Shown piece by piece: positions 43,710 to 52,342 of a stretch of DNA of 64,000 nt. This stretch comes from JACCYU01 sp050740315 (lineage in GTDB: Bacteria > Pseudomonadota > Gammaproteobacteria > JACCYU01): NCBI GenBank assembly GCA_050740315.1, contig JBOIDC010000001.1, positions 140,619 through 204,618 on the forward strand. Direction: 5' to 3'. Each line of letters starts with the position of its first letter. Within the stretch, counting starts at the first letter, position 1. The notes below the pieces were generated by a model. It was given only the letters and a program-made list of their open reading frames with translations. It searched no databases and was not told the DNA's origin. The position numbers and the translations under genes were made by a program.

Positions 43710-44927
43710 TCAGCGACACGAAGCCGCGACTGCGAATTCACCCGGCCGGGTTTCCTTGAGGTTCGTCGTCGATGCGCCGCGCCAGCCGAGATAGTCATCC
43801 GAGCCGCTGGCGTAGTAAAGTGTCCACACCCACCAGTACCCCTGCGTATAGGCGCGCCCGGCGGCCACGTGCGCGGCATTGGTGTCCGCTGCGCAGTAGC
43901 GTGACCGCGGCTTGCCGATAACGCGACCGATCATCGCCTCGATCGCGGCCATTTGCACGCCGTTTTTCGTCGCGTAGTTCTGCTCCACGCCCGGGTCGGT
44001 GTAACCCCACCAGTCCCAGCACTGGTTGACGGCGTCTTCGCCGGTCTGCGGGTAGAGCACCACAATATCGTTGGCCTCCGCCCACTCGTTGTAGCCCGCG
44101 TGGCGCGCATACTCGTCGCCGAGTACGGTCTTGTTTTGCCGGCAGCCGTGCAAGGCGACGTGCAGTTTGCACCGCGCATTCCCGTCTTCACAAGTGCTCG
44201 GCACGTAAATGTAAGCTTGCGCGCCCAGGCTTTGCGTGCTCGAGAACGCCGACTGATCGAAGGTCTTCAGGTTCGCGGCCGGCGCCTCGACCGGCGACTT
44301 CAGTCCGCCATGGATATGATTCAACAGCGCGCCCGCGGCGTCGAAGTCGCAGTCGTTGATGTACGCGCCCCCCTCGAAGCCGCACGGCCTGCCATAGTCA
44401 TCCGTGATCATCGCGTGCTGCGCTTCCGATATCTGATCGCGCAGATAGACCATATCGTCGGGATCCACAAAAAATTCATAGTAGTCGTGCAGGCGGTCGA
44501 CCACCGGCGTCACCACGACACTGTCGGCGCCGCCGGTGAACAGCCATACGCGATCGCCGGCCAGGTTCGCGATCGGGTCGATACGGGCCGCGTCGGACAG
44601 TGCCTTCGTAAGGCCTTGGAAATACGCGGCTGGCGGCAGCAGCGAGCTACCGCTGTTCAGGCAGCGTGTGGTCGCATACAAGGCGTTGCCCTCCGCGCAC
44701 AGATAAGGCCCCGCGGCCAGCACGCCCGCGCCCATGATGCGGCTCGAAAACGCCACGTGCATCTGCACGGCCATGTACCCGCCCGACGACAGGCCGGATA
44801 CGGAGATCTGTTCCGGGTCGATGTTGTAGGTTCGCAGCGGCGGAGCGGCATGGGTCAACGCCGATGTAATCACCAGAGCCAGCAACAAACCGCTTGCGGC
44901 GACGAAGCGACGTTTCGTAGCTCTCAT
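43710..44927 (-). CDS. Secreted PHB depolymerase-family esterase
   Basis: 405 residues with a signal peptide ('ASGLLLALVITSALTHA', cleavage near 27). Lipase box 'SGLSSGGYMAVQMHV' (S48), cysteines and 'LHVALHGCRQNKTVLGDEY' typical of the extracellular polyhydroxybutyrate depolymerase/feruloyl-esterase fold. It may hydrolyse environmental PHB or short esters. A longer upstream frame (to 45119) is not used because the GGGGGCAAT site and the signal peptide mark ATG 44927. It is convergent with the CULT gene. Confidence 0.8.
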   Translation of the reverse strand: MRATKRRFVAASGLLLALVITSALTHAAPPLRTYNIDPEQISVSGLSSGGYMAVQMHVAFSSRIMGAGVLAAGPYLCAEGNALYATTRCLNSGSSLLPPAAYFQGLTKALSDAARIDPIANLAGDRVWLFTGGADSVVVTPVVDRLHDYYEFFVDPDDMVYLRDQISEAQHAMITDDYGRPCGFEGGAYINDCDFDAAGALLNHIHGGLKSPVEAPAANLKTFDQSAFSSTQSLGAQAYIYVPSTCEDGNARCKLHVALHGCRQNKTVLGDEYARHAGYNEWAEANDIVVLYPQTGEDAVNQCWDWWGYTDPGVEQNYATKNGVQMAAIEAMIGRVIGKPRSRYCAADTNAAHVAAGRAYTQGYWWVWTLYYASGSDDYLGWRGASTTNLKETRPGEFAVAASCR

Positions 44928-45087
44928 ATTGCCCCCGCGAAAGTATAGCCCGCGCGTGCCGAGGAGTATTGCTCGCCAGACACGCTTTCCCGGCTCGATG
45001 GTTGGACTTGTCTGCGAATGCCCTGCCGAGACACTGAGCCGGTGTGGGTACCGCACACTCACAGCGCGCTTCTTGTTGCAGAAAAAC

Positions 45088-45162
45088 CCTGCAACCGTTG
45101 CGACATCTACTATACTCAACTGGCGTCAATACCATAAGTAACAGACGCAGTGCGGAGGCAAG
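45088..45162 (+). promoter_or_regulatory. Promoter-leader module A of the hydrolase island
   Basis: Putative -10 TATACT at 45111-45116, 52 bases before the ATG, with CCTGCA 17 bases upstream and GCGGAGGCAAG as ribosome site. The whole 75-base segment and the first codons (ATGTCCAATTCT) closely match module B at 48494-48580, with the same spacing. Such a repeat suggests co-regulated genes. Confidence 0.55.
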
Positions 45163-45757
45163 ATGTCCAATTCTCTACTTGGTAGAGGACATGGCAGTGG
45201 CGCCCAAACCGTCGACATCTATCATCGCTCAGAGCCAAGCCCATCTATTGGTCTGGGCATCAAGTCCTCAACCGCAACAGAGGCTGTGTTAAAGCCGTTC
45301 TTAAAGAATGAGCGGGTTGAAGTACGACTTGTTTATCCAGCACCAATCAGCTCTCCAATCCGGAATCAAATCTACGGGTGCGCGAGCGTCAGCGTTGGCA
45401 ACACTGATGACGCCATAAAGCATTGGGCGACAGCCGCGGGCCGCGGCCGAATCGCTCGGCCACGTTGATTACAAGTGGTACGTTGATCGGGTCAGCGAAA
45501 AACTGGCCGCTCAAGGGCGCGGCCGATACGGCGGCGGATTTTCAGGAAACCCTCTACGACACGATGTTGAAACGAGTGTCAGTCCATTCGAAATTGCCGA
45601 GTCCGCGCCCACAGTGATGCTCGAAGTATTCGGCATAAACGACTTGGGAGAGCATCAGAGGATTAATCAAATACATCAATGCACAAAAAGCTTGATCGGG
45701 CTCGACTTAGTCAAAGTACAGGAGAATTGTAATGCTGAAATGCGATGCGGTGTTTGA
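45163..45757 (+). pseudogene. Hypothetical island protein, frameshifted (about 200 residues)
   Basis: From ATG 45163 the frame reads 'MSNSLLGRGHGSGAQTVDIY' and continues to 'DDAIKHWATAA', then stops at 45468. A coherent continuation ('AESLGHVDYKWYVDRVSEKL' to 'INDLGEHQRINQIH') lies in the next frame up to a TGA at 45755-45757, overlapping the patatin start. The break is at the palindromic GCCGCGGGCCGCGGCC (45433-45448), consistent with a 1- or 7-base insertion. The small Gly-rich start, no signal peptide and no recognised family. Module A drives it. Confidence 0.5.
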
Positions 45758-46460
45758 AGGTGGTGGCATCAAGGGCATCGGGCTGGCCGGCGCCATTGCT
45801 GCTACCGAGGAAAGAGGTTACCAGTTCATGAACGTCGCTGGCACGTCTGGCGGCGCCATCGTCGCCGCGTTGATCGCCGCGGGATATAACGCCAAGGAAC
45901 TGCATGCGATCATGCAGGAGCTTGATTACTCGAAGTTCAAGGATGAGGGCCTGCTAGACAAGGTGCCCGTCATCGGAAAGATCATCAGCTTGGGCTTTGA
46001 AAAGGGCATTTACGAAGGCGATTATCTGGAGACCTGGGTGCGGGAGAAGCTTGCGGCCAAAGGCAAGCGAATCTTCAAAGACCTGGTGATGAAAGATTAC
46101 AAGAACTCGCCAAAGTACCGATATCGATTACAGGTTGTGGCGAGTGACATCTCGCGCGGAAAGATGCTGGTGCTGCCGAAGGACATCAAGGACTATGGCG
46201 TCGAGCCCGACGAACTGGAGATCGCACGCGCGGTGCGCATGAGCATGTCGATCCCACTCTTCTTCGAGCCGGTGAAGCTGGCGCTCAAAAAGACAGGCCG
46301 CGAATGCGTGATCGTCGATGGCGGCGTGCTCAGCAATTTCCCCGTGAGCCTGCTAGATGACGGCAGCGCAGAACCGGCCTGGCCCACCTTTGGCTACCTG
46401 CTGGCGGAAGACGCCGATGTGCTGGGCACCGCGAGATCTTCGGTCCGCTCACTCTGTTAG
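45732..46460 (+). CDS. Patatin-like phospholipase (frameshifted before its C-terminus)
   Basis: The visible 242 residues carry all catalytic parts: oxyanion 'EGGGIKGIGLAG', nucleophile S39 in 'GTSGGAI' and Asp D196 in 'VDGGVLSNFP'. Family homologs end with a longer segment that is found in another frame (46427-46738); the last residues of this frame ('DADVLGTARSSVRSLC') are out of frame. ATG 45732 follows ACAGGAGAATTGTA. Patatins cleave membrane phospholipids; in bacteria they occur in interbacterial toxins and anti-phage systems. The AT-richer composition matches the island, not its flanks. Confidence 0.8.
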   Translation: MLKCDAVFEGGGIKGIGLAGAIAATEERGYQFMNVAGTSGGAIVAALIAAGYNAKELHAIMQELDYSKFKDEGLLDKVPVIGKIISLGFEKGIYEGDYLETWVREKLAAKGKRIFKDLVMKDYKNSPKYRYRLQVVASDISRGKMLVLPKDIKDYGVEPDELEIARAVRMSMSIPLFFEPVKLALKKTGRECVIVDGGVLSNFPVSLLDDGSAEPAWPTFGYLLAEDADVLGTARSSVRSLC

Positions 46461-46738
46461 CGTCTATCTTCTTCACCATGATGGAGGCGCATGACCGGAT
46501 GTATATTGCCAACGAAGCATTCGTGCGCACCATCATGATCCCCACTAGGGGCGTCAAGACCACCGAATTCAATCTGTCACGTGCGCGCGCCCGCGAGCTC
46601 TACCAGTCCGGCGTGCGGGCGGGCAGGGAGTTCTTCAAAACGTGGGACTTTGAGAAATACAAAGCCTCGTACCGAGAGCGAAAGGCGCAGAACCGCAGAG
46701 ACACGCTCATTGCAGCGATGTCCGAGACCGACGGTTAG
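46427..46738 (+). pseudogene. C-terminal part of the patatin gene in a shifted frame
   Basis: This frame reads 'HREIFGPLTLLASIFFTMME' and 'AHDRMYIANEAFVRTIMIP', then 'FKTWDFEKYKASYRE', which is the normal C-terminal half of this patatin family after the catalytic Asp segment. It is separated from the main frame by one base near 46400-46432. A single-base indel would restore a protein of about 335 residues. Confidence 0.75.
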
Positions 46739-46794
46739 CCGTGAGCCGGGCTTTTGGAGGTCTCCGGCGTGGGCCGATAAGGAATACTAACGGC

Positions 46795-46800
46795 TATAAT
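46795..46800 (+). promoter_or_regulatory. Putative -10 element before the lipoprotein hydrolase
   Basis: TATAAT in 'ggctataattcg', 174 bases before ATG 46974. No clear -35 is seen at 17 bases. The 235-base spacer after the patatin stop has no gene. Confidence 0.3.
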
Positions 46801-46973
46801 TCGACTGGTGGGCCGCTCGGCGTGGCTCGTTTTTGCAGTGTGATGTTCGATTGTGCAAACGGCACGAACTCGTGATGAAGTCGGATTTATTTGTCGATGT
46901 GGATGACAGCGACGGCGGCTAGTGTCTCAGCAGAGCGAGGGCAACAAACTACAAATGTCGGAGGCCAGTCACC

Positions 46974-48386
46974 ATGGCAAAGCTTTTCTTGAGAACGTCC
47001 GCATGGGCGATATCGGTCGCGTTGGCCGTGAGTTCATGTACCCAGCATGTCCAATACCGAACGGATTACGAGCCGTGCGCTCGCAAGTCGCCGCTTTCTC
47101 CCGCGGACTGTCCGTCAAACGCGCTGCAGGAATATCGTGATCTGGATGGTGTAGAGCCGGACGAAAGCTACACCCTGGGTTTTATCGAGTTCGATGACCA
47201 GGGCCTGCTCTTCAAGCGGCGGCAGATGCGAGCGGTTCTGGATGCGGTGAGAGAAAAACTTGTCCGTAAAGATATGCTCATCGTCGTGTTCATGCACGGC
47301 TGGAAACACAACGCCGCGCCCGACGACGGGAACATCAAGGAATTTCGCCAATTATTGATGAATCTCAGCGCGGCAGAGAGCCACATTCGGGGCGAAAAGA
47401 GCCGCGACGTGATGGGCATTTACCTGGGCTGGCGGGGCCTGTCGATTTATGCGCCGGTGCTCAGGCAACTGACGTTCTGGGATCGCAAGAACACGGCGCA
47501 CAAGGTCGGGCGCGGGGGCGTGACCGAGGTCTTGGCGAGATTGGAGCGCATCAAAGAACGCCGAGGCCGCAACACCACCTTGACGATCGTGGGCCACAGC
47601 TTCGGCGGCGCCGCGATCTACGACGCCTTGTCGCAAGTGCTTGAAGCGAGGTTCGCGCGCACGGTCGACGCGCCGAATACTCAGGGCGGTATCGAGGGTT
47701 TCGGCAATCTGGTCGTTCTCATCAACCCGGCATTCGAGGCCTTGCAGTACGCGACTTTGAGCGACATGTCCACGGAATATGCACCTTATCGTGAATCTCA
47801 ACTCCCCTTGCTCGCGGTGCTCACTTCGGAGGGCGATAAGGCGACGAAATACGCCTTTAAGGTTGGCCGCTGGTTTTCAACCTTGTTCGAAAAAGAGCGC
47901 GATACAAAGCGATGCAATGCGACCATTGGAGAAACGGAAAGTATTGATGAAAGAGCGGCCAACGTGACCGCCATCGGGCACTTCGCCCCGTACGAGACTC
48001 ATGTTCTTCGCGCTCCCAGAGCGCAAGTGCAGGTTTTAAAACATAGTATGGGCGTGCAATCACCGAATTTTCTGAAAATCGGCGCGCAGTGGCGGCGGGA
48101 TCGGCCCGGCAGCAAGATCGCCTTTACGCGCTCAATTCTTAAGCGCACGCCAACGTCGGCCGGGCGCAATCCCTACCTGGTCGTACGCGTGGACAAAAAG
48201 TTAATTCAACATCACAATGACATCCTGGATGACAGCGTGGTGGACTTCGTCCGTCAGTTGATCCTCATCTCAAGCCAGACGCCCGCGCAAAGTCAGGAAA
48301 TAAGAGAGCTAGCGGCCACCGTAGTCTCCGCCCCCGCCGCGGCGAGCGAGAGCAACGCCGACGCATGCCATGACGTTTCGCGCTGA
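46974..48386 (+). CDS. Lipoprotein alpha/beta hydrolase
   Basis: 470 residues. Signal peptide with lipobox 'AVSSC' (C22), so it is probably an outer- or inner-membrane-anchored lipoprotein. Alpha/beta hydrolase core: oxyanion region 'VVFMHGWKHNA' and nucleophile S209 in 'LTIVGHSFGGAAIYDAL'. The C-terminal 150 residues are polar, ending in a Ser/Ala-rich tail. It may act on lipids or esters at the cell surface. It follows the patatin and precedes the 1,215-residue membrane protein, all in one direction. Confidence 0.75.
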   Translation: MAKLFLRTSAWAISVALAVSSCTQHVQYRTDYEPCARKSPLSPADCPSNALQEYRDLDGVEPDESYTLGFIEFDDQGLLFKRRQMRAVLDAVREKLVRKDMLIVVFMHGWKHNAAPDDGNIKEFRQLLMNLSAAESHIRGEKSRDVMGIYLGWRGLSIYAPVLRQLTFWDRKNTAHKVGRGGVTEVLARLERIKERRGRNTTLTIVGHSFGGAAIYDALSQVLEARFARTVDAPNTQGGIEGFGNLVVLINPAFEALQYATLSDMSTEYAPYRESQLPLLAVLTSEGDKATKYAFKVGRWFSTLFEKERDTKRCNATIGETESIDERAANVTAIGHFAPYETHVLRAPRAQVQVLKHSMGVQSPNFLKIGAQWRRDRPGSKIAFTRSILKRTPTSAGRNPYLVVRVDKKLIQHHNDILDDSVVDFVRQLILISSQTPAQSQEIRELAATVVSAPAAASESNADACHDVSR

Positions 48387-48493
48387 GTCCGCGAGCAGCG
48401 TGGCGGTGAAAACCGAAGCAATATGGATGCTCTTGAGCATGCGGCGTTAATCCGCGCTCATGAACAGTACGAAGCCGGCTCCCAATTGCCGTC

Positions 48494-48568
48494 CCTGCAC
48501 GCGCCGTTACATTGACTATACTCACCTTGCGCCGACAGCTTTAACAAAAAACGCGGCGCGGAGGCGAG
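48494..48568 (+). promoter_or_regulatory. Promoter-leader module B of the hydrolase island
   Basis: TATACT at 48517-48522, exactly 52 bases before ATG 48569, and CCTGCA 17 bases upstream of it, as in module A (45088-45162). The leader and ribosome site (GCGGAGGCGAG) and the first codons (ATGTCGAATTCT) are also near-identical. This looks like a duplicated promoter-start cassette. Confidence 0.55.
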
Positions 48569-51500
48569 ATGTCGAATTCTTCAGGTGCCGGGCCGGCTGC
48601 GCCCGTGCTGCCGTTACTGCTGCTAGCCGCCATGGCGGCCGGTGGGTTTTATCTCTACGAAAAACCATTCGAATCGACGCGTCCGCCAGCGGAAGAGCTG
48701 GACACGAGCTTTGCATCGGAGGCGGAGTCCGTGCCGGCGAGGCTGTGGGAGGATCCATTCACCGCCGTCGCCGAACATCTCAAAGCGAAACCGCCTTCCG
48801 AAGATGGCGACATCGGACAGGCGACCGACGCGGCAAGAGAGCGTGAGCGCGCATCCGCTAATTCCGAAGACAGCTGTGATCAAGAACCGTCCAGTGGTCA
48901 TGATCTTAGCTGGCTAGTGAAGCAAATCTGTGATACGCGTAAGCATAACCCGGTAACCGTTATGCCCGTGATGGTTCGGGGCGGTTGGTATGGGGAAGAC
49001 ATCGAGCAACGCCGTCGCAGGCGCTATGCGGTGCTGTCCGCCCTTGGCGCGGAAGGGTATCAGCCTCGCCATTCAGACCGCGTCAGTTATCTCTTTTTGC
49101 CAAAGCCAGAAGAGTCTCCGCTTTTCGCTCGAGAGCCAAAGGCGTTTGTTCCTTATGAATGGTTTAACCCCGACCGGACGGGCTTTGTTCGGGATTTAAA
49201 CCTGGATGAGCAACCGCGCGTACTCGTGATGTGGGTTGCTGAAGACATGTTCGATAAACCTCTATCAGGTCTTGCGAATTTGCTGAGCGGACTCAACGTT
49301 GCCGTACAAAAGGTAGGGTCTGAAGCTCCTCTCAAGTCAATGCACTTGAAGATCATCGGCCCCTCGAGTTCACAAGTCTTGCAAAGAATGATGTGGGAAG
49401 CTTCACTTGAAGGGACAGACCGAGACGACATTAGCAAACAGTTTGATGAGCTGTCCCAAGGGCCAGTGGAAATGTACTCGCCAACCGCGACGGCTGAAGA
49501 AGACATTCTCATCGGCGCAACCCTCGATTCGCCCCACCCCACTTCTGAAGACCCATCAAGTGGAAAAGGTCAATCAATGGGGGAATGTCGGTCGGCAGAG
49601 GATTCTCAAGTACGTTCGGACGGTCGATCGAAGGAGAAGCTTCAATCAATCGAGGCGTATTTTGGTCAAGTTCATATCAGTTTCCTCCGCGCGAACGCTG
49701 GAGATGAACAGTTAGCCGAGACCATCTTGTGCGATGAGTTCGCACGCCGGCGCATCTTTGTGCATGACCCACACCACGTCGTGGTACTGCTTTCGGAATG
49801 GGATACATTCTATGGTCGGGCGCTGCCGAAGAGCTTTGCAAATGTTCTGCTAGAAGAAAGACAACTCTACGAAGGGATAATAGAAGACAACGGTTCTCCG
49901 GATGAAGTATGTCGATCCGGGATATGCCAATACAGCTATCTGCGTGGATTGGATGGCGAAACACCGCAAAGTAAGCCCAAAGAAGCTGGCGTAGGTACGT
50001 CGGGTGCTTCAAAAGAAACAGCGCCTGATCCCGAGTCCCTGGAGCGCGCGGATGGTGAGTCCCAATACGACTATCTTCGCCGGCTTGCTCACAAGATTGA
50101 AGCCGATGTGGGCGACACGAATGTAAAGGCCATAGGCGTGCTCGCCACCGATGTCCATGACAAGCTCTTGGTATTGCAGGCGTTGCATGATCGTTTTCCA
50201 CGCGCGTTATTTTTTACCACCGACCTGGACGCCCGCTACACGCACGCTTCCGCATATCCGTTTACGCGAAATCTGGTCGTCGCCTCGGGTTTCGAACTTG
50301 AGAGCGAATCAAAAGGTGATATCGAAACGCCGCCATTTCGGGATAGTTACCAATCCGCTACCTTTCATGCAGTCCGTCGGGCACTCGCAGAAGCTGAAGA
50401 TAGCAAACCGTCGTTTGAGCCGAAGCTATTTGAAATTGGACGAGACAAGGTCTTCCAGCTCGATGAAAAGGAACAATCCCGCATTGAAAAAACCTTATTC
50501 TTCTGGAGTTGGTTTGTTCAACCCTTCTATGACATGCGTGCTTACGCCTCATATACATCAAGGTCAGATGAAAAAGCTCAAGGCGCAAGCAATCCCGGAC
50601 TAGACAGCATCGTTTTTTCCGAGATGACGTTCGGACTTGGGGGCATTTATCAGCAGCTCGGCGTACATATAGCAGAATTTGCGGGTGCACCACTGATGCT
50701 CAAGTTCGAAATAGGAGCGCACTCACTACTCGCGTTATGGCTAGACGCCGGGGATTTGGCCGCGATAACGCTGCCAGGGCTCGGCGGCATGCATCAGCTG
50801 CTTGGAGTAAATGACTCAGAATTTGCGTATGCCCCACTCAGTCTTAAGCTCGAATCAGCGGCGCGTTCATTAGCCGCCTTATGGATCATATCGGCGTTAC
50901 TGCTGATTGTCTTTGTCGTGCGGGCGAAACGTGATTTGGAGGCGATGACACGACTGGTTAGATGGTCACGTATCGGACTTTTGCTAGTCGTTCCATCGAG
51001 CGTTTTGCTGAGCCTTGTATGGCTCATGCCCACCGAGGAGCCTTTAGCGTGGTGGGGCGGTGTAAGCATCTGGCCGGCCGAGGCCATCCGTCTGTTCGCC
51101 TGCACGCTGAGTATCGCGCTATTTGTCCATAGCCGGCGATGGTTGGCGCGCAACGCCACCGGTCTGGACGGCCGTTACGTGTTGTGGGGACAACGGGAGT
51201 GCGATCGTTATAGACGCGATGTTTTCTTGCAGCCGCAGTTGAGTCCTCCGTCGAAAAGGAACTACTTAGGGAAGCGGAAGCGCCGCGCGCTGCTTGAGCG
51301 GGTTTTACTGCCGTTCGGAAGCGCTGAAACACAGAAAGGGCTTGTAGTGACGAAGACTGGCGACTACAAGTCCTATATCAACGTGTGCGGATTGTGGCGA
51401 GAGTATATCGATATACATCCGGAGTTGATGTTTGCGAAGGGAGCGGCAATAACGGAAGCGCAAGCGTCCAGTTCGGCCTGGTGGCGGGTTGTCCCGCTGG

Positions 51501-52216
51501 CCGTATTTATTGCTGCCGCTCTGGTGATTATTCAGTTAGCGTCAAGCAATTTGTCCGCGCGGGGTACTGCCGCCTACGTATTGGATAAAGGTATTTTGGC
51601 GCTGGCGGCCGTCGCTTTCACGGTGCTGCTGCTTTACGTTCTTGAAACCACTCTAATGTGCCGGCGATTTATCACCCACCTGGTCAGGCGAGTTTCCGAT
51701 TATCCGCAGCAAACGCTTAATAAATTCGCCGACGAGCACAAGCTGACCGTGAGAGAGCGACCGACCGACCTCGCGGATTGGCTCGACGTTCAGCTCATCG
51801 CGAACCGCACGCGCGCGGTGTCGGCGTTGATTTACGGGCCATTGATCATATTGGCGTTGTTGTGGGTATCATACAGCCACATCTTTGATGGCTGGCATCG
51901 TCCGCCGATGCTTTACTTATTCCTCCTGATTCCGGCCGTGCTGGTGGTGGGTTCGCAGATTGCATTGCGCAATGAAGCGGAAAAAGGGCGCCGCCGCGCG
52001 TTGGACAGAATGGACCACAAGCTATCCGGGGCCCACGCCGCCGATGATAAGGGGCGCATCGAACAGCTCAAGTTGCTGATTGACGAGATCAAGACCACTC
52101 AGGACGGTGCGTTTCGTCCCCTTTCCCAGCAACCATTCCTGAGGGCCATGCTGTTGCCGTTCGCGGGCATAGGCGGCATCCAGGCGCTGGACTACCTTTC
52201 CATGCTGAGCGGCTGA
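48569..52216 (+). CDS. Large multi-pass membrane protein of unknown function
   Basis: 1,215 residues. A start helix (about 12-32) is followed by a long hydrophilic region up to about 680 with acidic, Ser-rich stretches, and then a block of about seven membrane helices (near 768-788, 802-822, 834-855, 971-992, 1009-1028, 1084-1103, 1114-1134). 'VKAIGVLATDVHDKLLVLQA' and 'FPRALFFTTDLDARYTH' look like a Rossmann-type, ligand-sensing fold (inference). Residues 689-730 and 737-778 are a tandem repeat. No family is recognised. Located between two hydrolase genes and driven by its own module B, it may be the sensor or scaffold of the island. Confidence 0.65.
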   Translation: MSNSSGAGPAAPVLPLLLLAAMAAGGFYLYEKPFESTRPPAEELDTSFASEAESVPARLWEDPFTAVAEHLKAKPPSEDGDIGQATDAARERERASANSEDSCDQEPSSGHDLSWLVKQICDTRKHNPVTVMPVMVRGGWYGEDIEQRRRRRYAVLSALGAEGYQPRHSDRVSYLFLPKPEESPLFAREPKAFVPYEWFNPDRTGFVRDLNLDEQPRVLVMWVAEDMFDKPLSGLANLLSGLNVAVQKVGSEAPLKSMHLKIIGPSSSQVLQRMMWEASLEGTDRDDISKQFDELSQGPVEMYSPTATAEEDILIGATLDSPHPTSEDPSSGKGQSMGECRSAEDSQVRSDGRSKEKLQSIEAYFGQVHISFLRANAGDEQLAETILCDEFARRRIFVHDPHHVVVLLSEWDTFYGRALPKSFANVLLEERQLYEGIIEDNGSPDEVCRSGICQYSYLRGLDGETPQSKPKEAGVGTSGASKETAPDPESLERADGESQYDYLRRLAHKIEADVGDTNVKAIGVLATDVHDKLLVLQALHDRFPRALFFTTDLDARYTHASAYPFTRNLVVASGFELESESKGDIETPPFRDSYQSATFHAVRRALAEAEDSKPSFEPKLFEIGRDKVFQLDEKEQSRIEKTLFFWSWFVQPFYDMRAYASYTSRSDEKAQGASNPGLDSIVFSEMTFGLGGIYQQLGVHIAEFAGAPLMLKFEIGAHSLLALWLDAGDLAAITLPGLGGMHQLLGVNDSEFAYAPLSLKLESAARSLAALWIISALLLIVFVVRAKRDLEAMTRLVRWSRIGLLLVVPSSVLLSLVWLMPTEEPLAWWGGVSIWPAEAIRLFACTLSIALFVHSRRWLARNATGLDGRYVLWGQRECDRYRRDVFLQPQLSPPSKRNYLGKRKRRALLERVLLPFGSAETQKGLVVTKTGDYKSYINVCGLWREYIDIHPELMFAKGAAITEAQASSSAWWRVVPLAVFIAAALVIIQLASSNLSARGTAAYVLDKGILALAAVAFTVLLLYVLETTLMCRRFITHLVRRVSDYPQQTLNKFADEHKLTVRERPTDLADWLDVQLIANRTRAVSALIYGPLIILALLWVSYSHIFDGWHRPPMLYLFLLIPAVLVVGSQIALRNEAEKGRRRALDRMDHKLSGAHAADDKGRIEQLKLLIDEIKTTQDGAFRPLSQQPFLRAMLLPFAGIGGIQALDYLSMLSG
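50633..50911 (+). repeat. 48-residue tandem repeat inside the membrane protein gene
   Basis: 'GLGGIYQQLGVHIAEFAGAP' (residue 689) and 'GLGGMHQLLGVNDSEFAYAP' (residue 737) align at 48-residue (144-base) spacing and continue with LMLKFE/LSLKLE and SLLALWL/SLAALWI. The DNA copies have diverged, so the duplication is old. It places two amphipathic segments just before the membrane block. Confidence 0.6.
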
Positions 52217-52342
52217 AGATCGTGGAGGTGCGTGCTGTTAAATGATGTGTGGAACAACACACGGATAAATGGGCGCTGTAAGGAAAGTGGCGCTTGTGAG
52301 GCGTATCAGAATAACGTCCGCTGACATGTGCAGGAGAATAGT

